Below are positions 53,486-62,936 of a DNA stretch of 64,000 bases, piece by piece. The stretch covers positions 1 through 64,000 of the forward strand of contig DVGV01000061.1 of NCBI GenBank assembly GCA_018712545.1, read 5' to 3'. The stretch comes from Candidatus Coprenecus merdigallinarum. Its GTDB lineage: Bacteria > Bacteroidota > Bacteroidia > Bacteroidales > UBA932. Under the pieces are notes generated by a model. The model searched no databases. It saw only the letters and a list, made by a program, of their open reading frames with translations, and had not been told where the DNA came from. Numbering within the stretch: the stretch's first letter is position 1; every line of letters begins with the position of its first letter. Position numbers and translations under genes: made by a program.

Positions 53486-54952
53486 TCAGTTTTCGTACTC
53501 AAAGTCCACTTCGGAATTGACGGGGATGTCCACCACGTTGTCCACCACTTTGTCCAAACCGCTGCTGTAAATTACCGAGCTGGTGAATTCTCCGCTCCGG
53601 TACAGTACTGCCAGGACATGCAGGTTCCCCGCATCCTTCACGTAACTGGGAACAGGACATGAATAAGAGACACTTGTCACCTCATTCGCGGTCAAAGACA
53701 CAGGTTCCCCGCCGGCCTCCGTCAGCTCTTCCCTTATCACGTCGTTGTTGGGATAGGTGCTGCCTGCCGCGCATCCTGAGTACAGAAGGCCGTCCTCCAG
53801 CAGATATACGCGGATACTGTAGTCCGCCGTCTCGGTCGACGCTATGTCGAGAAACACATCCAGTATCCCGTCAGACTCAATCACCCTGCCGGCTATGCCT
53901 GTATGGGCAGGAAGGGAGGTCAAGGCCTCATCGTTAAGAGCCACATAGGTATCCGGGGGGTAAGCGCCCTCCAGGACACCATAATTGTTCCACAGGACGA
54001 AGGGTATTCCTCCGCCCGCAATCCCTGCATAATACAGCTCATTGTAAGCCTTATCTGCCCCGGACCACTCGGACAGGCCGCCACCGTTGGAAGACAGCAT
54101 GTACGCACCGATCTCCATCCTGTCGGGAACATTATTCATTGCCTCATGAATATATTCGTTGGCAATATAGCAGGGGCCGCACCATGTAGCCGAGAACTTG
54201 GCGATGAACGAGCGCCTGAAGAAAGAGCGGGAAAAATCAGCATCCCCCACCTTCAGCTGAGTTATGACAATCTCGGAATCCGTAACCCCTGGAGCATTTA
54301 CGACCACCCTTCCCTCACGCATTTCTCCATCATTGGAGGCCACATCCAGCAGCAGAGTGTATTCCTTGGTCCTGGAATATATTTTCTCTTCCTGGACAAT
54401 CAGGACGGAGTCTTCTTCCAGATCCACTATTGTTATCCAGTCGGCTTCAGACTTTATCTCGAAATCCACGTTGGACCAGAAAGAAACAGTCAGCTCTTCC
54501 CCTCCGCCGCCTACCGTCAGGTCCGTATCGGCTAAAGTCATGCTGGGATATACATCCTGTACTACACTGCATTTAACACTCACGCTGTCGGATGCGACGA
54601 TAAATGTACCGACCCGCTCCTTTGCATCATAATTGACCTCCATTGCCGTAACCGTCAGTTCTATGGTACCGGCCGCTCCGGAGGCAGGCGTCACGTCCAG
54701 CCAGGAACTGTTTGAGGATGCCGTCCAGTCCGAAGCCATCTCAAGCGTCACTGTGGCAGTTGCGTTTTCCTCATTGCTCAGAAATGTCACAGGCCCCGTC
54801 ACCTCCTCTATCGAGGGTTTCTGGTCATTGTCTCCCTCATTACCGTCTCCGCCGCCCTCCGGCCCGTTCTTTTCACAGGATGCGATTGCGGTCATCATAC
54901 CCGCCAGGCAGGTGAGACCGAAAATAAGTTTTCTAAAATCAGTCATGTGCAT
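53486..54952 (-). CDS. Omp28-related lipoprotein with BACON and thioredoxin-like domains
   Basis: About 488 residues. A lipobox (TAIASC, Cys26) is followed by a glycine/asparagine-rich linker and two BACON-like beta domains (about 50-130 and 135-232), then a thioredoxin-like domain with FSATWCGPCYIANEY (C258, C261) and a long C-terminal Omp28 region. BACON domains usually bind glycans or proteins on the outside. The CxxC suggests it acts on disulfides in the envelope. It follows dsbD, whose C-terminus it approaches at 26 bases, and precedes TlpA. The start was set at ATG 54952 because the longer frame runs into dsbD. Confidence 0.88.
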   Translation of the reverse strand: MHMTDFRKLIFGLTCLAGMMTAIASCEKNGPEGGGDGNEGDNDQKPSIEEVTGPVTFLSNEENATATVTLEMASDWTASSNSSWLDVTPASGAAGTIELTVTAMEVNYDAKERVGTFIVASDSVSVKCSVVQDVYPSMTLADTDLTVGGGGEELTVSFWSNVDFEIKSEADWITIVDLEEDSVLIVQEEKIYSRTKEYTLLLDVASNDGEMREGRVVVNAPGVTDSEIVITQLKVGDADFSRSFFRRSFIAKFSATWCGPCYIANEYIHEAMNNVPDRMEIGAYMLSSNGGGLSEWSGADKAYNELYYAGIAGGGIPFVLWNNYGVLEGAYPPDTYVALNDEALTSLPAHTGIAGRVIESDGILDVFLDIASTETADYSIRVYLLEDGLLYSGCAAGSTYPNNDVIREELTEAGGEPVSLTANEVTSVSYSCPVPSYVKDAGNLHVLAVLYRSGEFTSSVIYSSGLDKVVDNVVDIPVNSEVDFEYEN

Positions 54953-54977
54953 AAAAGTTTCTTGTTTTGAATTTGCA

Positions 54978-56957
54978 TTATAATTTTTTACTGTAATTTT
55001 CCAGACCTTCCTCGAGGAACCGTATGAAAGCATCGATGTCCAGATCATAGCTGCGGGGCTCGGCCAGCAGCTCCCCGTCACGTCCCTCCAGGACATAACA
55101 TGGCTGGGCGTTGACTCCGTAACGGGTATAGGCTATGTAAGAGTTGATCTTGCCTATGTGCTGCAGCGTCCTGTCACCGGCCGTAATCCAGTCGCTCTCA
55201 TCGGCCGGTTTCTTGTCATCGCAGTAGAGCGCGACTATGACATAGTCATTGCGGAGTATGTCCAGCACCCGGGGATCGGACCATACACGGTTCTCCATCT
55301 CGCGGCAGTTGACGCAGCCGTGTCCCGTAAAGTCGATGAACAGGGGCTTGTCCACGCTCTCGGCATATGCCCTGGCCTCCTCAAGCTCGAAGAAGCCCTG
55401 CAGGTTGTGCGGCAGATGCAGGAAATCACTGTATTTGGGAGTCCTGCCGCCCAGTGGATCCTGCACTGCAGCTGTCCCCGCCGTACCGCCTGTGACGATT
55501 ACAGGAGCCTCGTCTCCGAGGATGAAGTCCTGCGTCGTGAGCGGAGGCAGATACCCGGACAGTGCCTTTAGCGGAGCACCCCACATACCGGGAATCATGT
55601 ACACCACGAAGGAGAACACCGCTATCACCAGTGTCAGACGTCCCACCCCGATATGCTTGACCTCATCGTCGTGCGCGAAACGGATCTTGCCCAGCAGATA
55701 GAATCCCAGCAAAGTGAAGACTACAATCCATATGGCCAGATAGACCTCCCTGTCCAGAAGGCCCCAGTGATAGGTCTGGTCAGCCGTCGACAGAAACTTG
55801 AAACCGAGAGCTACCTCTATGAAGGCGATGACCACCTTCACGCTGTTGAGCCAGCCGCCGCTCCTGGGCAGTTTCCTGAGTATCGACGGAAAGAGGGCAA
55901 ATATGGTGAAAGGCAGTGCGAATGCCACCGAAAACGCCAGCATGGTGACAATGGGATCCCAGAACTCTCCCTGAGTGGACTTGATCAGCACTCCGCCCAC
56001 GATGGGTCCTGTACAGGAGAAGGATACCAGCACAAGGGTCAGGGCAAGGAAGAATATGCCGCCGACACCCTTGGTGTCGGCCTTGGAATCGGACTTATTG
56101 ACCAGCCTCGAAGGCATGGTAATCTCGAATGCTCCGAAAAACGAGGCTGCGAAAATCATGAAAACGACGAAGAATATGATATTTGGCAGCCAGTGCGTGG
56201 ACAGCCAGTTGAAGATGTCCGCCGTCACCGCATCACCTCCCACTATCCTTGTAAGCAGAATAATCACCGCAACAGGCAGGGTATAGAGGGCCACAATGAA
56301 AAAGCCGTACAGGGCTGCCCGCATCCGGCCTCGGGCAGGGCCGCCATCGCCCTTGAGAAAATATGACACGGTCATCGGAACCATGGGGAACACACAGGGC
56401 GTCAGCAGAGCTGCGAACCCCCAGGCAATGGCCTCAAGAATCAGCGCCCACAGGCTCTTGCCTCCGCCCTCACCTGCTCCGGGAAAGGCTGCCGCGGAAT
56501 CATCCGGGAGCCCGATCACGAACTCCCGGTCAGCCAGCGGCAGGCAGTTCGTATCATCGCATGCCATCCACTCCACATACACATTCAGGACTGCATCCTT
56601 TTTCTTCAGACGGATATCCTGAGAGAATGTCACGCTGTCCTCAAAATATCCGACATCCATCATATAGATATCATCGTAATACCGGAACGGCTCGGCGGAG
56701 ATGAGCATCTCCCCTTCTTTTACCGCCCTCTTAGGATCGGCGATATTGAACTGGACGATAGTGGCATTAGGCCCGAACTCTGTTCTGAGAGTATCGTATA
56801 TATGCCATGCGGAGTCTATGACGGCCGTCACGGATACACGGTACAATCTGTCTCCCAACTGCTTGACATCTGTCCTCCAATGCGCGTGCTGCTCCTGTGC
56901 TGAAACAACAGAGACCGACACCAGGACAGAAAGAAAAAACGACAATAACTTTCTCAT
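54978..56957 (-). CDS. dsbD: Thiol:disulfide interchange protein, DsbD type
   Basis: A 659-residue membrane protein that moves electrons from cytoplasmic thioredoxin to periplasmic proteins. A signal peptide precedes the DsbD-alpha-like domain (residues about 21-155; C133 and C138 in ACDDTNCLP). The eight-helix CcdA-like core has C188 in LLTPCVFPMVPM and SCTGPIVGG. A C-terminal thioredoxin domain contains TGHGCVNCREME. It is the first gene of the redox operon and has a good promoter divergent from trmH-like. Confidence 0.94.
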   Translation of the reverse strand: MRKLLSFFLSVLVSVSVVSAQEQHAHWRTDVKQLGDRLYRVSVTAVIDSAWHIYDTLRTEFGPNATIVQFNIADPKRAVKEGEMLISAEPFRYYDDIYMMDVGYFEDSVTFSQDIRLKKKDAVLNVYVEWMACDDTNCLPLADREFVIGLPDDSAAAFPGAGEGGGKSLWALILEAIAWGFAALLTPCVFPMVPMTVSYFLKGDGGPARGRMRAALYGFFIVALYTLPVAVIILLTRIVGGDAVTADIFNWLSTHWLPNIIFFVVFMIFAASFFGAFEITMPSRLVNKSDSKADTKGVGGIFFLALTLVLVSFSCTGPIVGGVLIKSTQGEFWDPIVTMLAFSVAFALPFTIFALFPSILRKLPRSGGWLNSVKVVIAFIEVALGFKFLSTADQTYHWGLLDREVYLAIWIVVFTLLGFYLLGKIRFAHDDEVKHIGVGRLTLVIAVFSFVVYMIPGMWGAPLKALSGYLPPLTTQDFILGDEAPVIVTGGTAGTAAVQDPLGGRTPKYSDFLHLPHNLQGFFELEEARAYAESVDKPLFIDFTGHGCVNCREMENRVWSDPRVLDILRNDYVIVALYCDDKKPADESDWITAGDRTLQHIGKINSYIAYTRYGVNAQPCYVLEGRDGELLAEPRSYDLDIDAFIRFLEEGLENYSKKL

Positions 56958-56973
56958 AAGTCAATTCAAACCA

Positions 56974-57005
56974 CAAAGGTAAATTTTGTTTTTCTATTTA
57001 ACAAA
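56974..57005 (-). promoter_or_regulatory. Promoter of the dsbD operon
   Basis: Minus-strand -33 TTTG (57002-57005) and -7 TACCTTTG (56974-56981), 20 bases apart, 16 bases before the start codon. Confidence 0.65.
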
Positions 57006-57033
57006 GCCTATCTGTCTGATGCATTAAATTTAA

Positions 57034-57041
57034 TACTTTTG
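57034..57041 (+). promoter_or_regulatory. -7 element of the SpoU methylase gene
   Basis: TACTTTTG matches the consensus and lies 26 bases before the ATG. The -33 position has no TTTG. Confidence 0.5.
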
Positions 57042-57067
57042 CACCTCATCTTTTTAAGACCGAAGAC

Positions 57068-57607
57068 ATGTTTAGGAAATTATTGAACAGCGAGCTCGGA
57101 CGTCCCGCCGTCGAGGAATACAAATCTCTCCCCAAAAGTCCTGTAACCGTGATTCTGGACAATGTAAGGAGCCGGCACAACATCGGCTCTGCCTTCCGCA
57201 CCTGCGATGCCTTCCGGGCCTCCGGCATTGTCCTCTGCGGCATCAGCTCCACACCCCCCTCCCCCGAGATACACAAATCAGCCCTTGGCGCAGAGTTCTC
57301 AGTAGACTGGTCATACCGCGAAAGCACGGTGGAAGCCGTACGGGAGCTCAAGGAACGGGGATACATCCTGATAGGTGTCGAGCAGACCGAGGATTCAGTC
57401 TCCACCGACAGTTTCCTCAACGGAACAAAAAAGCTGGATCCGGACAGAAAATATGCCGTAATCTTCGGAAACGAAGTTCACGGCATATCCCAGGAGGCTG
57501 TGGACCTGTGCGACTGGACTCTTGAAATCCCTCAGTGGGGCACCAAGCACTCCCTGAATGTCTCGGTTGCCATAGGAATAGTCCTGTACGTCCTTACTCC
57601 CCGCTAG
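57068..57607 (+). CDS. TrmH/SpoU-family RNA 2'-O-methyltransferase
   Basis: A 179-residue SPOUT methylase that probably methylates the ribose 2'-O of a tRNA or rRNA nucleotide with SAM. Motif 1 (LDNVRSRHNIGSAFRTCDAF, about 31-50), motif 2 (VIFGNEVHGIS) and motif 3 (IPQWGTKHSLNVSVA) are complete. Compact length and lack of an extra RNA-binding domain fit the TrmL/TrmH-like subgroup; the target nucleotide is unknown. It converges with a TPR gene, the stops overlapping in CTAG. Confidence 0.9.
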   Translation: MFRKLLNSELGRPAVEEYKSLPKSPVTVILDNVRSRHNIGSAFRTCDAFRASGIVLCGISSTPPSPEIHKSALGAEFSVDWSYRESTVEAVRELKERGYILIGVEQTEDSVSTDSFLNGTKKLDPDRKYAVIFGNEVHGISQEAVDLCDWTLEIPQWGTKHSLNVSVAIGIVLYVLTPR

Positions 57608-57876
57608 GGGTTCATCAGATCGACATTCACAAAATGCAGGATGTCGTATATGGATTCGACAGCAGCTGCCGCCGGCCCTTCGGGATCTATCAGCTTAGCC
57701 CTGTTGTAGGCATTGATGGCATCACCCCACAGCTCGTGCCTGCGGTAGATGCCTCCCAGAAGAAACCATGCCTGCGAGTTGTCCGGCTCAGCGGCCAGCA
57801 GTGTCTCAAGCTGACTCAGCGCATCGTCAAGATGCCCTGCCGCTACCAGTTTTTCTATATCCGTTACTGTCACCAT
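57604..57876 (-). CDS. Small TPR-repeat protein
   Basis: A 90-residue protein made of about two tetratricopeptide repeats (DDALSQLETLLAAEPDNSQAW and WGDAINAYNRAKLIDPEG). It is cytoplasmic and probably a protein-protein interaction module. It follows rnfA by two bases on the same strand and could be translated with the Rnf complex as an assembly factor; that is inference. Its stop overlaps the methylase stop. Confidence 0.8.
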   Translation of the reverse strand: MVTVTDIEKLVAAGHLDDALSQLETLLAAEPDNSQAWFLLGGIYRRHELWGDAINAYNRAKLIDPEGPAAAAVESIYDILHFVNVDLMNP

Positions 57877-57878
57877 CT

Positions 57879-58478
57879 CTATACCAGTCCACTGAATCCC
57901 ATAAAGGCCATTGCCAGAATACCTGCCGTAATCAGTGCGATAGGGGTCCCTTTGAAGGCATTGGGGACGCCTATCAGCTCCATCTGCTCACGGATACCTG
58001 CGAAGAGTACCATTGCCACACCGAAACCTAGGGCACTTGAGGCTGCATAGACCACGGTCTCGCCGAGATTGAGCAGATGGGCCTCGCCTCCGAAGGTAAA
58101 CTCCTTTGTCACCACGTTGATGGCCACGCCGAGTACGGTACAGTTGGTGGTAATCAAGGGCAGGAAGATACCCAGGGCCTGATAAAGCGAAGGCGATATC
58201 TTCTTGAGGATAATCTCGACCATCTGCACCAGGGCCGCTATGACCAGGATGAAGACTATGGTCATCATGAACTCTATTCCGAGAGGCACCAGCACATAGT
58301 AGTGCAGCAGGTAGGTCACCAGGGTCGAGAGTGTGATCACGAAGACCACGGCGGCCGACATTCCGGTGGCAGTGCTGACCTTGTTGGAGACACCGAGGAA
58401 AGGACAGATTCCGAGGAACTGCGACAGTACGATATTGTTGACGAATATCGCCGATATGATAATTATCAGATATTCCAT
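57879..58478 (-). CDS. rnfA: Rnf complex subunit A
   Basis: A 199-residue integral membrane subunit with six helices of the Rnf ion-pumping ferredoxin:NAD+ oxidoreductase. The N-terminal MEYLIIIISAIFVNNIVLSQ and CPFLGVSNKV are family signatures with the conserved cysteines that bind an iron-sulfur centre between RnfA and RnfE. It is the last rnf gene. Confidence 0.94.
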   Translation of the reverse strand: MEYLIIIISAIFVNNIVLSQFLGICPFLGVSNKVSTATGMSAAVVFVITLSTLVTYLLHYYVLVPLGIEFMMTIVFILVIAALVQMVEIILKKISPSLYQALGIFLPLITTNCTVLGVAINVVTKEFTFGGEAHLLNLGETVVYAASSALGFGVAMVLFAGIREQMELIGVPNAFKGTPIALITAGILAMAFMGFSGLV

Positions 58479-58483
58479 AACGA

Positions 58484-59071
58484 TTAAGCCTTTTTGTTAA
58501 TAAGTTTCCTGAAGATCACCATGAGATATCCCAGCACCAGGAATCCTCCGGGAGCCAGGACGAACGCCAGCATGCCGTCGCCCTCACCGAGTTTCATACC
58601 GAAGAGGGAGAGGCTGCCCAGCAGCTCGCGGACCAGTCCGATGAAGGTAAGGGCCAGGGTAAATCCGAGTCCGATACCGATACCGTCGAGAGCGGAATCT
58701 CCCGGAGTGTTCTTGTTGGCGAAGGCCTCGGCACGGCCGAGGATGATACAGTTCACCACGATAAGGGGGATGAACAGACCCAGAGCCGCATAGAGGTCGG
58801 GCACGTATGCCTGCATCAGCAGCTGGAGCACCGTTACGAAAGATGCTATGATCACGATATAGGCAGGTATCCTGACCTTATCGGGAATCATCTTGGCCAG
58901 CAGGGAGATGAATACATTGGAGAGAATCAGGACAAAAGTCGTGGCCAGTCCCATTCCCATACCGTTGATCGCGGAAGTGGTGGTGCCGATGGTGGGACAC
59001 ATACCGAGCACGAGGACGAAGGTGGGGTTGTCCTTTATGATGCCGTTGGTTATAATTCTCAGTTTACTCAT
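58484..59071 (-). CDS. rnfE: Rnf complex subunit E
   Basis: A 195-residue membrane subunit and paralogue of RnfA, with the signature LVLGMCPTIGTTTSAINGMGMG near residue 20. Six hydrophobic helices. I use ATG 59071 because the longer frame needs a TTG and overlaps the RnfG stop. Ten bases separate it from rnfG. Confidence 0.94.
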   Translation of the reverse strand: MSKLRIITNGIIKDNPTFVLVLGMCPTIGTTTSAINGMGMGLATTFVLILSNVFISLLAKMIPDKVRIPAYIVIIASFVTVLQLLMQAYVPDLYAALGLFIPLIVVNCIILGRAEAFANKNTPGDSALDGIGIGLGFTLALTFIGLVRELLGSLSLFGMKLGEGDGMLAFVLAPGGFLVLGYLMVIFRKLINKKA

Positions 59072-59080
59072 ATTCCGCAA

Positions 59081-59653
59081 CTATTTAGAGTTTACTACTT
59101 TCTGAAATGCCCTCCAGGCCCTGTCCACGGCATCGCAGTAGGCCCTGGAGGTGATGGTGGAGGCAGTGATGGCGTCCACCTCTCCTCCGTCCTTGGTCAC
59201 TGCCAGGCGGAAGGACGCGGGGTTCTTGCCCACGAACTGGGAATAGAAGGAGGGCTCGGTCATCTTGGCACCCAGACCGGGAGTCTCGGCGTGGGAAATG
59301 ACTGAGGTACCGGTGATGTTGCCGTCCATGTCGAATCCGACCATGATGTTGATCGTGCCGCTGAAGCCCTTCGATGTGAAGGACTCTATGGCGTATCCGA
59401 CAGTCTCTCCGCCTTTTTTGGCGGGATAAACGGTGATTGCGTCGCCGTCCAGCTCGATTGAGAGGCTTTCGGCAGAGGGTTCGTTGTCGAACTCGGGCGT
59501 TACTAAGGCTATGGCGTTGTTGGTCTTCTTGACCACCTCCTGGTTGATCTTGTCGAGGGTCAGCACATACACGCCTCCGAGGAGGGCCGAGCAGGCCAGA
59601 CACACCAGGAAGAGGCAAAGAGCCATGCTGCGGAGTGTGGATTCTTTAGGCAT
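59081..59653 (-). CDS. rnfG: Rnf complex subunit G
   Basis: A 190-residue membrane-anchored FMN-binding subunit. An N-terminal helix (CLFLVCLACSALLGGVYV) anchors it. The FMN domain has the acceptor threonine within DAITASTITSRA, where the canonical S-G-A-T is read as A-S-T-I-T-S; that substitution is worth noting. It overlaps rnfD by eight bases. Confidence 0.92.
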   Translation of the reverse strand: MPKESTLRSMALCLFLVCLACSALLGGVYVLTLDKINQEVVKKTNNAIALVTPEFDNEPSAESLSIELDGDAITVYPAKKGGETVGYAIESFTSKGFSGTINIMVGFDMDGNITGTSVISHAETPGLGAKMTEPSFYSQFVGKNPASFRLAVTKDGGEVDAITASTITSRAYCDAVDRAWRAFQKVVNSK

Positions 59654-60650
59654 GTTTTACCTCCTTCCCGAACCTTGCGGGCTTTATGTATTTGTTGAGC
59701 AGTGGAACTATCGAGTTCATGATCAGTATCGCGAAGGACACACCTTCGGGATAGGATCCGAAATAGCGGATGAGCACCGTGAGCACTCCGATACCGATAC
59801 CGTAGATGACCATACCCTTGGGCGCCATCGGAGAGGTCACATAGTCTGTGGCCATGAAGATGGAGCCGAGAAGGAGGCCACCGGTGAGGATGTTGAACAG
59901 AGGATCGGTGTACTGCTCAGGGTTGATGAGCCAGAAGATGCCGGACATCACGGCCACAGTCAGGATGATGGCGACGGGAATATGGGGACGGATGACCTTG
60001 CGTACCAGCAGGTAGATGAATCCCAGAATCAGAGCCAGGGCCGAGGCCTCACCGGCAGAGCCGCCTGCCCGGGCAAAGAGCATCTGACCGTACGAGAGGT
60101 CGGGATTGGCCGCCAGAATCTGGTCCACCGTCTGCCCCTGAGCCAGCCCTTCCTTGATCATGGCGAGGGGAGTCGCACCGGATACGGCATCCACTCCCGG
60201 ACGGAAGATCGACTCAGGCACCGTCCAGTCCGTCATGATTACGGGGAAGGAGACCAGAAGGAAGACACGGCCCACCAGGGCGGGGTTGAAGATGTTGTGT
60301 CCCAGGCCTCCGAATGTCATCTTGGTGATGCCTATGGCCACCACACCGCCTATCACGGCCACCCACCAGGGAGCCGAGGGAGGAAGGTTGAGCGCCAGAA
60401 GCACTCCGGTCACTACGGCAGACAGGTCACTGACCGTGGGCTGCCTGCGGAGCATGTATTTCTGAATCAGGTACTCCAGTCCCACGCAGACGAGCACTGA
60501 CACCAGCAGGAGCTGGACGGCGCTCAGGCCGAAGAAATATACGGCCACCAGCATCGAGGGAGCCAGGGCTATGATCACGTCCAGCATGATCTTCCTGGTG
60601 CTCTCGCTGCCGTGCACGTGGGGTGCGGGAGAGACTATCAGCTTTCTCAT
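59646..60650 (-). CDS. rnfD: Rnf complex subunit D
   Basis: A 334-residue integral membrane subunit with nine or ten helices and covalently bound FMN at T160 in SGATPLAMIK. It lies in the ion-translocating core. Start set at ATG 60650 because the longer frame needs a TTG. It follows rnfC by 21 bases. Confidence 0.94.
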   Translation of the reverse strand: MRKLIVSPAPHVHGSESTRKIMLDVIIALAPSMLVAVYFFGLSAVQLLLVSVLVCVGLEYLIQKYMLRRQPTVSDLSAVVTGVLLALNLPPSAPWWVAVIGGVVAIGITKMTFGGLGHNIFNPALVGRVFLLVSFPVIMTDWTVPESIFRPGVDAVSGATPLAMIKEGLAQGQTVDQILAANPDLSYGQMLFARAGGSAGEASALALILGFIYLLVRKVIRPHIPVAIILTVAVMSGIFWLINPEQYTDPLFNILTGGLLLGSIFMATDYVTSPMAPKGMVIYGIGIGVLTVLIRYFGSYPEGVSFAILIMNSIVPLLNKYIKPARFGKEVKHA

Positions 60651-60671
60651 ATATCTCAAGTATTTAATCGG

Positions 60672-62009
60672 TTACTTTTTAGGACGGCTGCGCATGATAC
60701 GCATCACATCGGCCTTGCCGATACGGATGTAGTCGAGCAGCGGTATATATGCGGGACAGGTGAACACGCAGCATCCGCACTCGATGCAGTCGTACACCTT
60801 GTGCTCCTCCAGCTCCTCCATGCGGCCGGCACGGGAGAGCTTGTTGAGCAGATACGGCTCCAGCCCCATAGGACAGGCCTCAACACATTTGCCGCAGCGG
60901 ATGCACTCGCCCTCGGCACGGCGGCGGGTCTGTTCCTCGGTAAGCAGAAGCAGGGACGAGGAGCTCTTGACGGTGGCAGCGGACAGATTGGACACAGCCT
61001 TGCCCATCATGGGACCTCCGCTGATGATCTTGGCCGCAGTCTGCGGCACTCCGCCCACATGTTCCAGGATACGGTCGAATGTGGTACCGGTACGCACCAG
61101 GAAATTGTGCTGTCCTCCCAGGCACTGTCCGGTAATGGTCATCACTCCCTCGAAGAGAGGCTTGTTCTTCTGTACTGCCTCATACACGGCGTAGGAAGTA
61201 CCCACGTTCTGCACCACCACCCCGGTGTCGATGGGCAGGCCCATCGAGGGCACCTTACGGCCGGTGACAGCGTCGATAAGCTGCTTCTCACCGCCCTGAG
61301 GGTATTTCTTCTTCAGAGGAACCACCTCTATCTCCGTATAGGAGGAGGCTGTCAGCCTGCGCATGGCCTCGATGGCGGCGGGCTTATTGTCCTCTATGCC
61401 TATATAGCCTTTGGTCACGCCCAGGGCCCTCATCATGATACGGGCGCCCAGCAGGACCTCCTCGGGATGCTCGACCATCAGGCGGTAGTCGGAGGTCAGG
61501 TAAGGCTCGCACTCGGCTCCGTTGATAATCAGGAATTCGGCCTTCTTTCCCGGAGGGGGAGACAGCTTGACATGGGTCGGGAAGGAAGCACCGCCCATAC
61601 CCACTATGCCGCAGTCGGCTATCCTCTTTATAATCTCGGCAGGACCGAGGGTTATCTCACGCACGGTATCGGGTGTGCGGTCGATGCTCTCCTCCCACTC
61701 GTCTCCCTCCACGTCTATCACCACGTGCATCACGGGGTTGCCGGCCAGGTCGGCGTATGGCTCGACGGCGGCAACGGTACCGGATACGGAGCTGTGGATA
61801 TTGGCGGAGATGAAACCGGCGGAGGCTCCTATCATCTGTCCGACCTTGACCTTATCGCCTTTCTGGACAAGGGGCTTGGCCGGTGCTCCCAGATGCTGGG
61901 ACATGGAAATGTACATCCTCTGTGGCAGAGGGAATATCTCTATCGCTGAATCAGCGGATATCTTGCAGTCGCGCGGGTGGACACCACCCATTGAAAATGT
62001 ACGTCTCAT
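60672..62009 (-). CDS. rnfC: Rnf complex subunit C
   Basis: A 445-residue peripheral subunit that binds NADH and FMN. The Rossmann/NuoF-like half (GMGGASFPTHVKLSPP) is followed by a SLBB-type domain and two ferredoxin motifs, CIRCGKCVEACP and CIECGCCVFTCP. It lies between rnfB and rnfD. Confidence 0.95.
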   Translation of the reverse strand: MRRTFSMGGVHPRDCKISADSAIEIFPLPQRMYISMSQHLGAPAKPLVQKGDKVKVGQMIGASAGFISANIHSSVSGTVAAVEPYADLAGNPVMHVVIDVEGDEWEESIDRTPDTVREITLGPAEIIKRIADCGIVGMGGASFPTHVKLSPPPGKKAEFLIINGAECEPYLTSDYRLMVEHPEEVLLGARIMMRALGVTKGYIGIEDNKPAAIEAMRRLTASSYTEIEVVPLKKKYPQGGEKQLIDAVTGRKVPSMGLPIDTGVVVQNVGTSYAVYEAVQKNKPLFEGVMTITGQCLGGQHNFLVRTGTTFDRILEHVGGVPQTAAKIISGGPMMGKAVSNLSAATVKSSSSLLLLTEEQTRRRAEGECIRCGKCVEACPMGLEPYLLNKLSRAGRMEELEEHKVYDCIECGCCVFTCPAYIPLLDYIRIGKADVMRIMRSRPKK

Positions 62010-62013
62010 GCGG

Positions 62014-62904
62014 TTATTCTTTAGGTGTTTCTGCTGCAGGGGCGGCCGCGGGGGCTGCTTCGGGTGTGGCGGGAGCGGCCGGCTTCGGAGGGAAGTTCAC
62101 GGCGTGAATGGCTCCCGTGGGGCACTCGGCCACGCACTTACGGCAGAGCTTGCATTTGTTGAAATCGATGTAGGCCAGATTGTTCTCGACGGTGATGGCG
62201 CCGAAGGGACAGGCCTTCTCACACTTGCGGCAGCCGATACATGCCGCCGAGCAGGCCCTGCGGGCCACGGCGCCCTTGTCCTGATTGATACAGGAGACAT
62301 AGACACGGCGGTTCTTAGGGCCCTTGTTGCGGAGCTCGATGACACCTTTGGGGCAGGCCTTGACACAGGCGCCGCAGGCGGTACATTTCTCCTCATCGAC
62401 CTCCGGGATTAAAGTTTCAGGATTGACCTTGATGGCTCCGAACTTACAGACTGCCTCACAGTCTCCGCATCCGAGACATCCGTAACGGCAGCCGGTGTCA
62501 CCGCTGTACAGCGAGCTCATGATACGGCAGGATACCGACCCCTGGTACTCTGTGACGCGCGGTCTGTTGGCACAGGTGCCGTTGCACCTCACCACAGCGA
62601 CCATGGGAGCCTTGTCCTCCACTGTCACACCTAGATGAGCGGCCACCTTCTGCATCACGGCATTGCCGCCTACAGGACAGAACTTGCCGTCCAGGGACCT
62701 GGTCCTGACACAGGCCTCAGCAAAGGCACGGCAGCCGGCAAAACCGCAGCCACCGCAGTTGGCGCCGGGCATCGTAGCTTCCACTATATCGATGAGCGGA
62801 TCCTCCTCAACCTTGAACTTCTTCGCGATGAAAAAAAGCACTACGGCGAGAAGCAATCCCAACACACTGAGAACGACTACAGTAAAAATAAATGTTGTAC
62901 CCAT
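62014..62904 (-). CDS. rnfB: Rnf complex subunit B
   Basis: A 296-residue ferredoxin-binding subunit. The N-terminal helix (FTVVVLSVLGLLLAVVLFF) anchors it. The 4Fe-4S motif NCGGCGFAGCRAF at about 50-62 and several later clusters (CGDCEAVC, CTACGACVKACP, CIGCRKCEKACP, CKLCRKCVAECP) hold many clusters. The C-terminus is a Pro/Ala-rich tail. It heads the rnf genes. Confidence 0.96.
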   Translation of the reverse strand: MGTTFIFTVVVLSVLGLLLAVVLFFIAKKFKVEEDPLIDIVEATMPGANCGGCGFAGCRAFAEACVRTRSLDGKFCPVGGNAVMQKVAAHLGVTVEDKAPMVAVVRCNGTCANRPRVTEYQGSVSCRIMSSLYSGDTGCRYGCLGCGDCEAVCKFGAIKVNPETLIPEVDEEKCTACGACVKACPKGVIELRNKGPKNRRVYVSCINQDKGAVARRACSAACIGCRKCEKACPFGAITVENNLAYIDFNKCKLCRKCVAECPTGAIHAVNFPPKPAAPATPEAAPAAAPAAETPKE

Positions 62905-62936
62905 CTGTTGTTAATCTGTTGTTAGGTTAATAGTAG

